Shown: in pieces, positions 35,882 through 44,970 of the stretch | Numbering within the stretch: position 1 is the first letter of the stretch | Layout of the letters: every line of letters starts with the position of its first letter | DNA from: Sphingomonas alba | Lineage (GTDB): Bacteria; Pseudomonadota; Alphaproteobacteria; Sphingomonadales; Sphingomonadaceae | Direction: 5' to 3' | Assembly (NCBI RefSeq): GCF_023516555.1 | Contig: NZ_JAMGBD010000001.1 | Span: forward strand, 62,001-126,000 | DNA length: 64,000 nt | Position numbers and translations under genes: made by a program | Notes under the pieces: model-generated | Database searches by the model: none | What the model was told of the DNA's origin: nothing | Seen by the model: the letters and a program-made list of their open reading frames with translations, nothing else

Positions 35882-36567
35882 GCCGCATCCGCATTGTCGA
35901 GCGGACTGGCTCGACCAATTCCGACCTGCTGGCCGACATCGGTGCCATCGAGGGCGACTGGCTGGTCGCACTTGCGCAGGATGCGGGGAAGGGCCGGCAG
36001 GGGCGGGAGTGGCAGTCGCTCGAAGGCAATTTCTTCGGCTCGACACTGATCCGACTGCGCAGTTCAGATCCTCCAGCGCCGTCGCTGGCATTGGCCGCCG
36101 GCCTCGCCCTGATCGAAGCCGTCGACACTGCAGCAGAGGGTCGCGATCTCGCGCTTAAGTGGCCGAACGACCTCATGTCTCGCGACGCAAAGCTGGCGGG
36201 CATCTTGCTCGAGCGATCCGGCGAGCGCGTCGTCGCCGGTTTCGGAGTCAATCTCGCGATGGCACCGCAGATCGAGGGCAGGGCGACGGCCGACCTTGGC
36301 GGAGCAGTCGCGCCGAAAGCCTTTGCGCCGCTTCTCGCAGCCAGCTTCGCCCGAATGCTCGACGCCTGGCGCTCAGCCGAACCCGATGCATTCGCCCGCG
36401 CCTGGCTCGCCCGAGCCCATCCACTCGGAACGCCGCTAAAGGTGCATTTGAATGGCGACGCTTATGTGTCGGGCACGTTCGCGGGCATCGAGCCGGATGG
36501 CGCGCTCCGCCTTGACGTCGGTGGCGAAATCCAGCTCATTCGGGCCGGCGACGTGCATTTGCGTTGA
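35878..36567 (+). CDS. birA: Biotin--[acetyl-CoA-carboxylase] ligase, apparent CTG start
   Basis: 229 residues beginning right at the nuoN stop: RIVERTGSTNSDLLA, then the biotinyl-AMP loop GKGRQGREWQSLEGNFFGS, KWPNDLMSRDAKLAGILLE and VAGFGVNL, and a small C-terminal SH3-like domain. No DNA-binding domain is present, so it is a ligase only. No ATG, GTG or TTG exists in frame until 36091, which would remove the active-site loop. The CTG at 35878 forms CTGA with the nuoN stop and has GGAAG six bases upstream, mirroring the ATGA overlaps in this operon. Confidence 0.85.
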   Translation: MSRIRIVERTGSTNSDLLADIGAIEGDWLVALAQDAGKGRQGREWQSLEGNFFGSTLIRLRSSDPPAPSLALAAGLALIEAVDTAAEGRDLALKWPNDLMSRDAKLAGILLERSGERVVAGFGVNLAMAPQIEGRATADLGGAVAPKAFAPLLAASFARMLDAWRSAEPDAFARAWLARAHPLGTPLKVHLNGDAYVSGTFAGIEPDGALRLDVGGEIQLIRAGDVHLR

Positions 36568-36646
36568 GCCGTTGAGTCGGCGTCTCGCCGCCGTCACGGA
36601 CTGTTGGTAAGGCCCGTCTCGTTTCGCGACCGAGTCGATGCATTTC

Positions 36647-36669
36647 GGGCGAGGAAGTACGGCTCGCCC
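36647..36669. other. Inverted repeat in the birA-hydrolase gap
   Basis: GGGCGAG (36647-36653) and CTCGCCC (36663-36669) form a 7-bp dyad with a 9-nt loop in the 169-base gap after birA. No T tract follows. It marks the boundary between the nuo-birA unit and the redox cassette and may be an operator or part of a leader; nothing else is recognised in the gap. Confidence 0.35.
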
Positions 36670-36736
36670 TTCGGCGCCTTCATGAGACCGCAGCGCCGGT
36701 CCTGCTGGCCGGCACCCCCGCATGCGGAGCAGAGCC

Positions 36737-37627
36737 ATGCCCTTCATCACTGCAAGAGACGGAGCCCAGATCTTCTACAAGGATTGGGGCCCCAAGGATG
36801 CGCAACCGATCCATTTTCATCACGGCTGGCCGCTCAGCGCCGACGATTGGGATGCACAGATGCTGTTCTTCCTCGGTAAGGGTTTCCGTGTCGTCGCCCA
36901 TGATCGCCGCGGTCACGGCCGCTCCGAGCAGACCCCCGCGGGCAACGAAATGGACACCTATGCGTCCGACGTTGAAGATCTGGTCGCTGCTCTCGACCTC
37001 AAGAATGCTATCCATGTCGGTCACTCGACTGGTGGCGGCGAGGTCGCCCACTACACCGCTCGGGCTGAACCGGGCAGGGTCGCCAAGGCCGTCCTGCTCG
37101 ATGCCGTCCCACCAGTAATGGTGAAGAAGGAGTCAAACCCCGGCGGAACGCCGATCGAAGTGTTCGACGGTTTCCGCGCGGCGCTGGCCGCCAATCGCGC
37201 GCAATTCTACCTCGATATCCCGACGGGGCCGTTCTACGGCTTCAACCGGCCGGGAGCGAAGGTTAGCCAAGGCCTCATCGACAATTGGTGGCGCCAGGGC
37301 ATGATGGGCAGCGCGTTGGCGGGTTATGAGTGCATCAAGGCCTTCTCGGAAACCGACTTCACTGAGGATTTGAAGTCGATCGAGCAACCGGTGCTCGTAA
37401 TCCACAGCGAGGACGACCAGATCGTCCCCTATGCGGATTCCGGGCCGCTTTCAGCCAAGCTGCTGAAGAATGGCACGCTCAAGACCTACAAGGATCTTCC
37501 GCACGGGTGCCACGGGACGCATCCGGACCTCATCAACACGGATATTCTCAATTTCATCCGCGGCGAGTTCCAGCCGGACGAGCAGAAGGTGGAAGTCCAG
37601 ATCCTGGAGACGACCGTTCAAGCGTAA
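36737..37627 (+). CDS. Alpha/beta hydrolase of the non-heme chloroperoxidase type
   Basis: 296 residues with FHHGWPLSADDWDAQM, the oxyanion-hole region AHDRRGHGRSEQ, the nucleophile elbow GHSTGGGE, HSEDDQIVPY and a late HGCHGTH for the acid and base. This set is that of cofactor-free haloperoxidases/perhydrolases, which can also act as esterases. About 20 extra residues (QPDEQKVEVQILETTV) extend beyond the usual end. GGAG eight bases before the ATG at 36737 favours this start over one at 36722. Confidence 0.9.
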   Translation: MPFITARDGAQIFYKDWGPKDAQPIHFHHGWPLSADDWDAQMLFFLGKGFRVVAHDRRGHGRSEQTPAGNEMDTYASDVEDLVAALDLKNAIHVGHSTGGGEVAHYTARAEPGRVAKAVLLDAVPPVMVKKESNPGGTPIEVFDGFRAALAANRAQFYLDIPTGPFYGFNRPGAKVSQGLIDNWWRQGMMGSALAGYECIKAFSETDFTEDLKSIEQPVLVIHSEDDQIVPYADSGPLSAKLLKNGTLKTYKDLPHGCHGTHPDLINTDILNFIRGEFQPDEQKVEVQILETTVQA

Positions 37628-37683
37628 GCGGGATGGCCGGGTCGCCTCGAGGCGGCCCGGCATCCTCGACCGGGGAGATTGAA

Positions 37684-38172
37684 ATGCCTGGCAAGCCCAG
37701 AATGAACGTCGCGGCGGTGGCGCCGGAAGTCTATCGCCACCTGATGCAGCTCGAAGAGCTGGTCGCCGCCAAGCTAGACCCGAAGCTTCTCCATCTCCTC
37801 AAGCTCAGGGCATCGCAGATTAACGGCTGTGCCTATTGCATAGGCATGCACACGGACGAGGCCTTGCGTGACGGCGAAACGACGGAGCGGCTGACGCTGC
37901 TCGACGCGTGGCCGGAGTCCTCGCGCTACACTGAGAAGGAGCGTGCGGCCCTGGCATGGATCGAGGAAGTCACCTTGATCGCCGATACCGGCGCGTCGGA
38001 CGAGGCCTTTGATGGGCTGAAGCCCCATTTCAATGAAGACGAGATCGTCTGGCTCACGACGGCAGGGACGCTGATCAACGCGTGGAACCGCATCGCCATC
38101 TCGTCCCGCATCGAATATCAATCGCCACACCGTGCACGTGCGCAACCAGTTCCCGAGGTGACCATTGGGTGA
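37684..38172 (+). CDS. AhpD-like carboxymuconolactone decarboxylase-family protein
   Basis: 162 residues. The core LLHLLKLRASQINGCAYCIGMHTDEAL has the CxxC-xxx-H redox motif of AhpD-like alkylhydroperoxidases, so it is likely to reduce peroxides or act as a thiol carrier. GGGGAG lies seven bases before the ATG. It overlaps the following flavoprotein gene by eight bases, suggesting that the two proteins work together. Confidence 0.92.
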   Translation: MPGKPRMNVAAVAPEVYRHLMQLEELVAAKLDPKLLHLLKLRASQINGCAYCIGMHTDEALRDGETTERLTLLDAWPESSRYTEKERAALAWIEEVTLIADTGASDEAFDGLKPHFNEDEIVWLTTAGTLINAWNRIAISSRIEYQSPHRARAQPVPEVTIG

Positions 38173-39847
38173 CATCCCGCAAGCGTCTGTTCTGGACACT
38201 CGTTCCGACCAGATGTTCCCGAAGCTGACGGCGGAAGAGATTGATCGCCTCTGTCGTTTCGGTCAGCTCAAATCGTACAAGGCGGGCGACGCGATTGTGC
38301 GGGTCGGCGAGACGGGTCCAGGCCTTGCCCTCGTCCTCAGCGGTGAGATCGAAGCAACTCAGCGCGACCAGGCAGGTCACACGCGAGTGATCGTAACGCA
38401 CAAGCGCGGCAATTTCATGGGCGAGCTCGCCCAGCTGTCCGGGCGGCCATATTTAGTCGACGAAATCGCCGTCACCGATGCCGAGATCATGGCAATCGCG
38501 CCCGATCGCCTACGCGCTTTGCTGATTGCTGAAGCCTCGCTGGGCGAGCGCATCATGCGCGCGCTGATCCTCCGCCGCGTCGGCCTGCTCGAAACCGGCG
38601 CGGGGCCGATCGTCATTGGCGAGGAAGGCGATGCAGATGTCCTCCGCCTCACGAATTTCCTGCGCCGAAATGGTCATCCGCACCAAAGGCTCGACCCGGT
38701 AGACGATCAATGCGGACGGACGCTGATACAGCGCTTCTCGATTGCCCCGGAGGAGCTACCGATCGTGTTGTGCACGAACGGCAAGATCCTCCGCAATCCA
38801 AGCGAGGGCCAACTCGCCCGCTGCGTCGGCCTGCTCAACCAGCTGGATGAGACACGCCTATTCGATGTCGTCATCATCGGGTCCGGCCCTGCGGGCCTCG
38901 CGACCGCAGTCTATGCGGCTTCCGAGGGACTGTCCGTGCTCATGCTCGATTGCCGCTCCTTCGGCGGCCAGGCGGGGGCATCGGCACGGATCGAGAATTA
39001 CCTTGGTTTCCCGACCGGCATTTCCGGCATCGCGCTCATGGCCCGTGCTTTCAACCAGGCGCAGAAGTTCGGTGTCGAGGTGGCAATTCCCGACGAAGCG
39101 GTGAAGCTCGAATGCGGCAATGACCCGTGCCGCATCGATCTTGCCACGGGTGAGCGCATCCAGGCTCGGTCGATCGTGATTGCTACCGGCGCGCGATACC
39201 GCCGGCTGGAGGTCGAAGGTCTTGAGGATTTCGAGGGCGCCTCGGTCCATTATTGGGCGTCGCCGCTCGAAGCGGACCTCTGCAAGAACGAGGATGTCGG
39301 CCTCGTCGGCGGCGGCAATTCCGCTGGGCAAGCGTGCGTCTATCTTGCGGAGCATGCCCGGAGCGTGACGCTCATCGCCCGCCGCCCTTTGCGCGACACC
39401 ATGTCGCAATATCTGGTCGAGCGGATCGAAGGCCTATCCAACGTGACCATCGTCATCGGCGCGGAAGTCGCTGAGTTGAAGGGTGAGCAGGGCGCGCTCC
39501 AGGCCGTGCTCCTCCGCGATCGCAAGACCGGCGAGGTGAATTGGCACGAGATGCGGCGCCTGTTCTCCTTCATCGGCGCCGAACCCAACACCGACTGGCT
39601 GGCGGCATCGGGCCTCAAGCTGGACAACCGTGGCTTCCTGCTTGCGGGAGAGGAGGGCCGCTTCCCGCTCGAAACAAGCCGCGATGGCGTCTTCGCGGTC
39701 GGCGACGTTCGCTCTGGCTCGGTCAAAAGGGTCGCCGCGGCCGTGGGTGACGGAGCGCAATGCGTCGCGGCCATTCATGCCTATCTCGGTAAGCAGCGAG
39801 AGGCTGAAGCCGGCCAAAAGGCAGAGTTGGTCGTTACGGCAGTCTGA
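38165..39847 (+). CDS. cNMP-binding/thioredoxin-reductase-like flavoprotein fusion
   Basis: 560 residues in three parts: a cyclic-nucleotide-binding-type domain (about 15-130, LKSYKAGDAIVRVGETG and HKRGNFMGELAQLSG), a glutaredoxin-like linker domain (about 150-215), and a thioredoxin-reductase-like FAD/NAD(P) module (IIGSGPAGLATAVYAASEG, FGGQAGASARIENYLGFP, VGGGNSAGQACVYLAEHA, GVFAVGDVRSGSVKR). The redox-active CxxC of true thioredoxin reductases is absent; the equivalent site reads HYWASPLEADLC. TTG start with GAGG upstream, overlapping the AhpD-like gene. The electron acceptor is unknown. Confidence 0.9.
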   Translation: MGDIPQASVLDTRSDQMFPKLTAEEIDRLCRFGQLKSYKAGDAIVRVGETGPGLALVLSGEIEATQRDQAGHTRVIVTHKRGNFMGELAQLSGRPYLVDEIAVTDAEIMAIAPDRLRALLIAEASLGERIMRALILRRVGLLETGAGPIVIGEEGDADVLRLTNFLRRNGHPHQRLDPVDDQCGRTLIQRFSIAPEELPIVLCTNGKILRNPSEGQLARCVGLLNQLDETRLFDVVIIGSGPAGLATAVYAASEGLSVLMLDCRSFGGQAGASARIENYLGFPTGISGIALMARAFNQAQKFGVEVAIPDEAVKLECGNDPCRIDLATGERIQARSIVIATGARYRRLEVEGLEDFEGASVHYWASPLEADLCKNEDVGLVGGGNSAGQACVYLAEHARSVTLIARRPLRDTMSQYLVERIEGLSNVTIVIGAEVAELKGEQGALQAVLLRDRKTGEVNWHEMRRLFSFIGAEPNTDWLAASGLKLDNRGFLLAGEEGRFPLETSRDGVFAVGDVRSGSVKRVAAAVGDGAQCVAAIHAYLGKQREAEAGQKAELVVTAV

Positions 39848-39886
39848 CGGCTTTTCGGGTTCGCACTTCTCGCCTAAGGCCGCTCC

Positions 39887-40666
39887 ATGCTTCTCGCTAT
39901 CGATGCCGGCAATACCAACGTCGTCTTCGCGCTCGTCGACGACGGGGAGATCCGCGCCCGCTGGCGGATCGCCACCGACCCGCGCCGGACTGCGGATGAA
40001 TATGTCGTTTGGCTCAAGGAACTGTTGGAGCTTGAAGGCCTAGGCCGTGAGGCCGTGACCGCTGTAATTATCGGCACGGTCGTCCCCCGGGCGCTTCACA
40101 ACCTGTCGGTGCTCGCGACCAAATATTTCGGCGTCGAGCCGCTGGTGGCTGGGCAGGGGAAGGCCGAATGGCCGATCGCGCTCGACGTTGACGAGCCGCA
40201 GAATGTCGGCGCCGACCGGGCGCTCAACGCCATTGCCGGGCACGCCAATCACAAGGGCGACCTGATCCTCATCGATTTCGGGACGGCGACCACCTTCGAC
40301 GTCGTCGACTTCTCCGGCGCCTACAAAGGCGGGATCATCGCTCCTGGTCTCAACCTTTCCCTGGACGCGCTCGTCGGTGCCGCTGCCAAGCTGCCTCGCA
40401 TCGCCATCGAAGCGCCGGAGGATATCAGTGTCATCGGCCGCACGACGACCAGCCAGATGCTGACGGGCGTCTATTGGGGCTATGTTGCAATGATCGAGGG
40501 GCTGGTTGCGCGCCTGAAAGCCGAAATTGGCCGGCCAGTCACGGTGATCGCCACCGGCGGCCTCGCATCTCTGTTCGAACGGCACGGCAAATTGTTCGAT
40601 GCAGTGGAACCCGATTTGACGATCCAGGGGTTGAGCTTGCTGTACAAACAGGTGGCGGCGCACTGA
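39887..40666 (+). CDS. coaX: Type III pantothenate kinase
   Basis: 259 residues with the ASKHA-type start [47 protein letters not shown] and [15 protein letters not shown]. It catalyses the first step of CoA synthesis without feedback inhibition. In related genomes it often lies close to birA; here the redox cassette separates them. It is followed after 18 bases by the RNase J gene. Confidence 0.97.
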   Translation: MLLAIDAGNTNVVFALVDDGEIRARWRIATDPRRTADEYVVWLKELLELEGLGREAVTAVIIGTVVPRALHNLSVLATKYFGVEPLVAGQGKAEWPIALDVDEPQNVGADRALNAIAGHANHKGDLILIDFGTATTFDVVDFSGAYKGGIIAPGLNLSLDALVGAAAKLPRIAIEAPEDISVIGRTTTSQMLTGVYWGYVAMIEGLVARLKAEIGRPVTVIATGGLASLFERHGKLFDAVEPDLTIQGLSLLYKQVAAH

Positions 40667-40684
40667 CCAGATGACGCGCACGTA

Positions 40685-42325
40685 ATGACCCCCGGCGACG
40701 AACTCCTCTTCCTGGCCCTCGGCGGCTCGGGTGAAATCGGCATGAACGTCAACCTCTACGGTTGCCGCGGCAAATGGCTGATGGCCGACCTTGGCCTAAC
40801 ATTCGCTGACCCCGATTACCCCGGCATCGATTTGATCCTGCCCGACCTCGAGTTCATCGAGGAGCGGCGCGACGACCTCGTAGGGATCGTCCTTACTCAC
40901 GGCCATGAAGACCATATCGGCGCGATCCCTTATCTCGCCGCAGACCTGAAGGTGCCGCTCTATGCAACGCCGTTCACGGCGGGACTGATTGCCGGCAAGC
41001 TGGAGGAGGAGGGCCTCACCGGGCAGGTTGAGCTCAACATCATCGAGCGCGACGGCTGGATCGACCTCGATCCCTTCCGTGTCGAGTTCGTCGCGCTGGC
41101 CCACTCGATTCCCGAAGGCAACGGCCTGCTCATCGAGACACCCCATGGCCGTATCTTCCACACGGGCGACTGGAAGATCGACGAAACCCCGGTGCTCGGG
41201 GAGCCATCGAGCGTCGAGACGCTGAAGAAGATCGGCGACGACGGCGTCCTGGCGCTCGTCTGCGACTCCACCAACGTCTTCCAGGACCAGCCGTCCGGTT
41301 CGGAAATGGGCGTCCACGACGGCCTGCTTGGTGCAGTCCAGGCGGCGCGAGGTCGTGTCATTGTCACGACTTTCGCCTCCAACGCCGCCCGGCTGGAGAC
41401 CATCGGCCGAGTCGCCAACGAAACCGGCCGCAAGGTATGCGTCGCCGGCCGTTCGCTGGACCGTATCCTTCGTGTCGCCAAAGCCAACGGCTACCTCCTC
41501 GACTTCCCGGACCCGGTTCGCTTCGACGAAGCAATGCTTCTTCCTCGGCATGAGGTGTTGATCATCGCCACCGGCGGGCAGGGGGAGCAACGAGCGGCGC
41601 TGGCGCGGATTGCCTTCGGCCAGCATGAATTGAAGGTCAGTGAGGGCGACACGGTCATTTTCTCGTCCAAGATCATCCCCGGCAACGAAATGCCGATCGG
41701 CCGCATCATGAATGCGCTGAGCGATGCCGGCGTGATCATCGTCACCGACAGGCAGGTCCATATTCACGTTTCCGGACATCCCGGACGCCCCGAACTGGCC
41801 GAAATGTACAAGTGGATCCGACCTCAGATTGTCGTGCCGGTTCATGGCGAGGCCCGCCACATGTCCGAGCAGGCGCGGTTCGCGCTGAAGCAGGGCGTGC
41901 CGCAGGCGATCTACCAGAAGAACGGCGACGTCATTCGCCTCGCCCCCGACGGACCTGAAAAGGTCGGCGACGAGCGCACGGGCCGCCTCGTTCTCGACGG
42001 CGACGTAATCCTGCCTGCCGACGGTTCGACGGTGAACGAGCGGCGCAAACTCTCGATCAACGGCTTCATTGCCGTCGCCGTGCCGGTCGACGCGCGTGGA
42101 CGCCTGGCAGGCGACATTGTCATCCGGCCGCTCGGCGTGCCGATCGAGCAGGATCGCGACGATTTCATCATCGATGCCACCGACGCTGCCCGCCGTGCGG
42201 TCACTGAAGGCGTGGATGAGGAAAAGGTACGCGAGGCGGTGCGCCTTGCCGTTCGCCGCTGTGCGACGCTCTGGACGGGCAAGAAGCCGGTCGTCGAGGT
42301 AATGCTGGCCCGGGTCGGGACATGA
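40685..42325 (+). CDS. rnj: Ribonuclease J
   Basis: 546 residues of the beta-CASP metallo-beta-lactamase family: LTHGHEDHIGAIPYL supplies the metal ligands, FHTGDWKID, CDSTNVF and the C-terminal HIHVSGHPGRPELAEMYKWIRP and VPVHGEARHM complete the active site. It works as 5'-3' exo- and endoribonuclease in RNA maturation and decay. Confidence 0.96.
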   Translation: MTPGDELLFLALGGSGEIGMNVNLYGCRGKWLMADLGLTFADPDYPGIDLILPDLEFIEERRDDLVGIVLTHGHEDHIGAIPYLAADLKVPLYATPFTAGLIAGKLEEEGLTGQVELNIIERDGWIDLDPFRVEFVALAHSIPEGNGLLIETPHGRIFHTGDWKIDETPVLGEPSSVETLKKIGDDGVLALVCDSTNVFQDQPSGSEMGVHDGLLGAVQAARGRVIVTTFASNAARLETIGRVANETGRKVCVAGRSLDRILRVAKANGYLLDFPDPVRFDEAMLLPRHEVLIIATGGQGEQRAALARIAFGQHELKVSEGDTVIFSSKIIPGNEMPIGRIMNALSDAGVIIVTDRQVHIHVSGHPGRPELAEMYKWIRPQIVVPVHGEARHMSEQARFALKQGVPQAIYQKNGDVIRLAPDGPEKVGDERTGRLVLDGDVILPADGSTVNERRKLSINGFIAVAVPVDARGRLAGDIVIRPLGVPIEQDRDDFIIDATDAARRAVTEGVDEEKVREAVRLAVRRCATLWTGKKPVVEVMLARVGT

Positions 42326-42582
42326 AGCCTGGCTCGATCCTGGCGATCTATTTCCTGTTTTGGGTCGCCAGCGCCTTCCTCCTGCTGCCGTTCGGCGTCA
42401 GGACCGACGAGGAAATGGGGACGACGAAAATCCCCGGCCAGGCGGACAGCGCCCCGCACAAGTTCGATATTCCGAGGCATCTGGCGAGGGCAACGGTCCT
42501 TGGGACTGTCCTGTTCGCTCTATATTACGCCAATTGGTATTTCGGCTGGATCGGCGTCGACGATCTCGACTTCTATCACTGA
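42322..42582 (+). CDS. DUF1467 family membrane protein
   Basis: 86 residues, two membrane helices (ILAIYFLFWVASAFLLLPFG and ATVLGTVLFALYYANWYFG) joined by a hydrophilic loop with the GVRTDEEMG segment that marks DUF1467 proteins of alphaproteobacteria. Function unknown. ATGA overlap with the RNase J gene; convergent with the next gene, whose stop codon directly follows. Confidence 0.9.
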   Translation: MKPGSILAIYFLFWVASAFLLLPFGVRTDEEMGTTKIPGQADSAPHKFDIPRHLARATVLGTVLFALYYANWYFGWIGVDDLDFYH

Positions 42583-44853
42583 TTAGCGGGCAATCGCCTG
42601 CGACAGCGCCACATAGAGTTTACCCATGTCGGACGACATGAGCGTCACGGCCAGCAACCCGCCATCGCGTTCGGCATGGACCCGGCGGAGCATCGCTTCG
42701 AAATCGTGCACGTAGCGATTGGCAGAATCATGAAATTCGTGGTCGGTGTCGTAATGCGAGGCGATGGCCTTGGCTTCGGTGCCGCCGATCAGGCGTGAGG
42801 CACGTCGCGTGAAGACACCGCGATCGCCCTTCATGTAAGACGCCCAGGCCCGATCATCGACTTCGTCCGACAGGATCTTGCCGACGTCGATGGAGGCCGA
42901 GTGCATGGAATCGATCAGCAGCGAGACGCGCTTGGCGAAATTCTCGCTGTCATGCTGGCGCTGTGCTTCGGTGGTTTCCTGCAGGTGTGCGTCGAGCGCA
43001 GCGGCGCTCTGGCCGATGTTGATCATCTGCGCGGTAAGACGTTCGGAAACTCCGCGAGCGGCTTCGAGGGCGCGAGCGGCGGTCGTTTCGACCTCTGAGA
43101 GCTGGCGAGCGACGGTCTCGCGCACGACCTGCTCCAAGGCCAAACGGGTCGCCTCGGATAGGTTTCCGGCGCTTTCCGGAATGACGGCGCTGATTGATTC
43201 GCGGGCGCGCTCGGCGGCGTGGGCAGCCGCTTCCTTGACCTGGAGAAGCGAGGCAACGAGCGCGGGGCCGGTCTCGGCCGACAGACGCGACGCCTCCGCA
43301 TCCGCCGCGCGGACTGCTTCGGCAAGTTCCGCCAGTCTCTTCTCGGCGCCGCCGACACCGGTGTCGACCGCCGCAAGCAAAGCGGCCAGCCGATCATGCT
43401 GCGCTTCGATTGCGCCAGCGCCGGCCTCCAGGCGGCTGCCGGCCTCCAGCGAAGCTTGATGCGCCCATTCGATTTCCGGACGGGCTTGCTGTGCAACGAC
43501 GAGCACGCGCTCCGCACCTGATTGCGCGGCGCCGATTTCCGTAGCCAGTTGCTCGACCGACTGCCGCAGGACCGAAGTGCGCTCAGCCAGCCCGTCGATG
43601 CTACCTTCATGGGCACCGGATTGTTGCGACAGGCCCTCAAGTTCAGTCCGCATGCGGTTGAGAGCATTGACGATGGACGCGGCGCGAGTCTCGCCATTTG
43701 CTGCCATCTGGACGAACTGCTCATCGAGCGTGGCAACACCCATGCCGATGTCCGCGACCATGCGCTGCGACGTCCGTTCCTGCTCGGCGATTCGCGCGGT
43801 CAGGTTGTCCAGAGAGCCTGAAGCCGACTCCAGTTTCTTGCCCAGCGCATCCGCTGCCTCAACTCCAACCCGGCCGAGCCCGGCCGTGGCCTGCTCCAGA
43901 AGCGCCGCAACGGCAGCCGCCTGCAAATCGATTCCGCTACGGATTTCTTCCAGCGCTTCGGCGGCACGCTGCAACAGCGCGTCCATGGTCGTACCCGAAA
44001 GGCTCGCACTTGCCGAAATCTGGGCGCTGGCCGCTGCCCCGGCGGATTGGATATCCGCGACCTGCGCGAGCAGGCGCTGGGCTGCCTCGCCGACCACGGT
44101 ATCGGCTTCGCGCGCCCGCTCGGTCAGCGATCCGACCTGCACTTCGAACTTTGCGGCCTTTTCCGATGCTTCGTTGCCGGTCGCCCTGAGCGCGGCCGCC
44201 ATTGCCTGCGCGCTCGCTTCGGCTCGCGGCAAGTCTTCCAGCAGCACGCCAATGTCGACGCGGGCGGTATTCGCGGCCTTGTCGAGCGCTTCGCCATGTT
44301 GAGCCAGTCGTTGAGATCCGGCCTCAAGGTCGCGGGTGACGGTGCCCAAACGAGTCGCTGCTTCGTCGCCCAGGCCCATCAGCTGGTTGGCCATCACGTT
44401 GAGCGAGGCATGATTCTCGTCGATCCGCTGAGAGAGCACTCCAAGCAGGGCCTCCAGCGACCGCGCCTCGCTGCGCATGGTGATGACGGACCGCGTGAAC
44501 GCTTCGGCCTCCCGGCGCCGGGTCCGGCCGAAGATCAGCCAAGCAAGGCCAAGCAGGGCCAACGGCCCCGCCGCAACCGCCACCCACTGGGCAATCGCCG
44601 GCGATGTCAGCGGCTGGTTGGCGAGTTCGCGTCCGGCGGACCAGGCCGTGTAAGCCAGCCACAGGGCTGCCAGCAGGCCAAGGGCCCAACCGAGCACGGC
44701 GCGTCCGCCAGCCCCGCGCGTTTGAGGCTCTTCTTGCGGAGCCAGCCATTCGGCGTCCTGCGCGGAATAATCCTGATGCTCCGCCATGGCCTCGATCGGC
44801 GCGTCCTCGGCGGGTTGCGGAATCGGTTCGGCGCGGTGCGGGGTGGCGGTCAT
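42583..44853 (-). CDS. Large coiled-coil inner-membrane protein
   Basis: 756 residues. An acidic N-terminus with Pro/Gln/Glu runs is followed by two membrane helices (AVLGWALGLLAALWLAYTAW and WVAVAAGPLALLGLAWLIFG), then about 550 residues of Ala/Glu/Arg-rich heptads, clearly coiled coil with methyl-acceptor-like spacing, and a compact C-terminal domain (SYMKGDRGVFTRRASRLIGG to the end). The layout resembles the polarity protein TipN of Caulobacter; this is a resemblance of architecture only. A GGTAA-T-TTACC palindrome lies 5 bases upstream of the start. The start is not supported by a strong ribosome-binding site; the frame stays open upstream into the divergent gene. Confidence 0.75.
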   Translation of the reverse strand: MTATPHRAEPIPQPAEDAPIEAMAEHQDYSAQDAEWLAPQEEPQTRGAGGRAVLGWALGLLAALWLAYTAWSAGRELANQPLTSPAIAQWVAVAAGPLALLGLAWLIFGRTRRREAEAFTRSVITMRSEARSLEALLGVLSQRIDENHASLNVMANQLMGLGDEAATRLGTVTRDLEAGSQRLAQHGEALDKAANTARVDIGVLLEDLPRAEASAQAMAAALRATGNEASEKAAKFEVQVGSLTERAREADTVVGEAAQRLLAQVADIQSAGAAASAQISASASLSGTTMDALLQRAAEALEEIRSGIDLQAAAVAALLEQATAGLGRVGVEAADALGKKLESASGSLDNLTARIAEQERTSQRMVADIGMGVATLDEQFVQMAANGETRAASIVNALNRMRTELEGLSQQSGAHEGSIDGLAERTSVLRQSVEQLATEIGAAQSGAERVLVVAQQARPEIEWAHQASLEAGSRLEAGAGAIEAQHDRLAALLAAVDTGVGGAEKRLAELAEAVRAADAEASRLSAETGPALVASLLQVKEAAAHAAERARESISAVIPESAGNLSEATRLALEQVVRETVARQLSEVETTAARALEAARGVSERLTAQMINIGQSAAALDAHLQETTEAQRQHDSENFAKRVSLLIDSMHSASIDVGKILSDEVDDRAWASYMKGDRGVFTRRASRLIGGTEAKAIASHYDTDHEFHDSANRYVHDFEAMLRRVHAERDGGLLAVTLMSSDMGKLYVALSQAIAR

Positions 44854-44970
44854 GACGGGTAATTTACCAGTTTTATCAAAGCGCGAAAGCATGTTCGCGG
44901 CCGGACTGGAAACGCGGTGCCGGACTGGCCTACAGTCGGTTCCGCGGGCGGAGCGAAAGGTGGGGACGGA

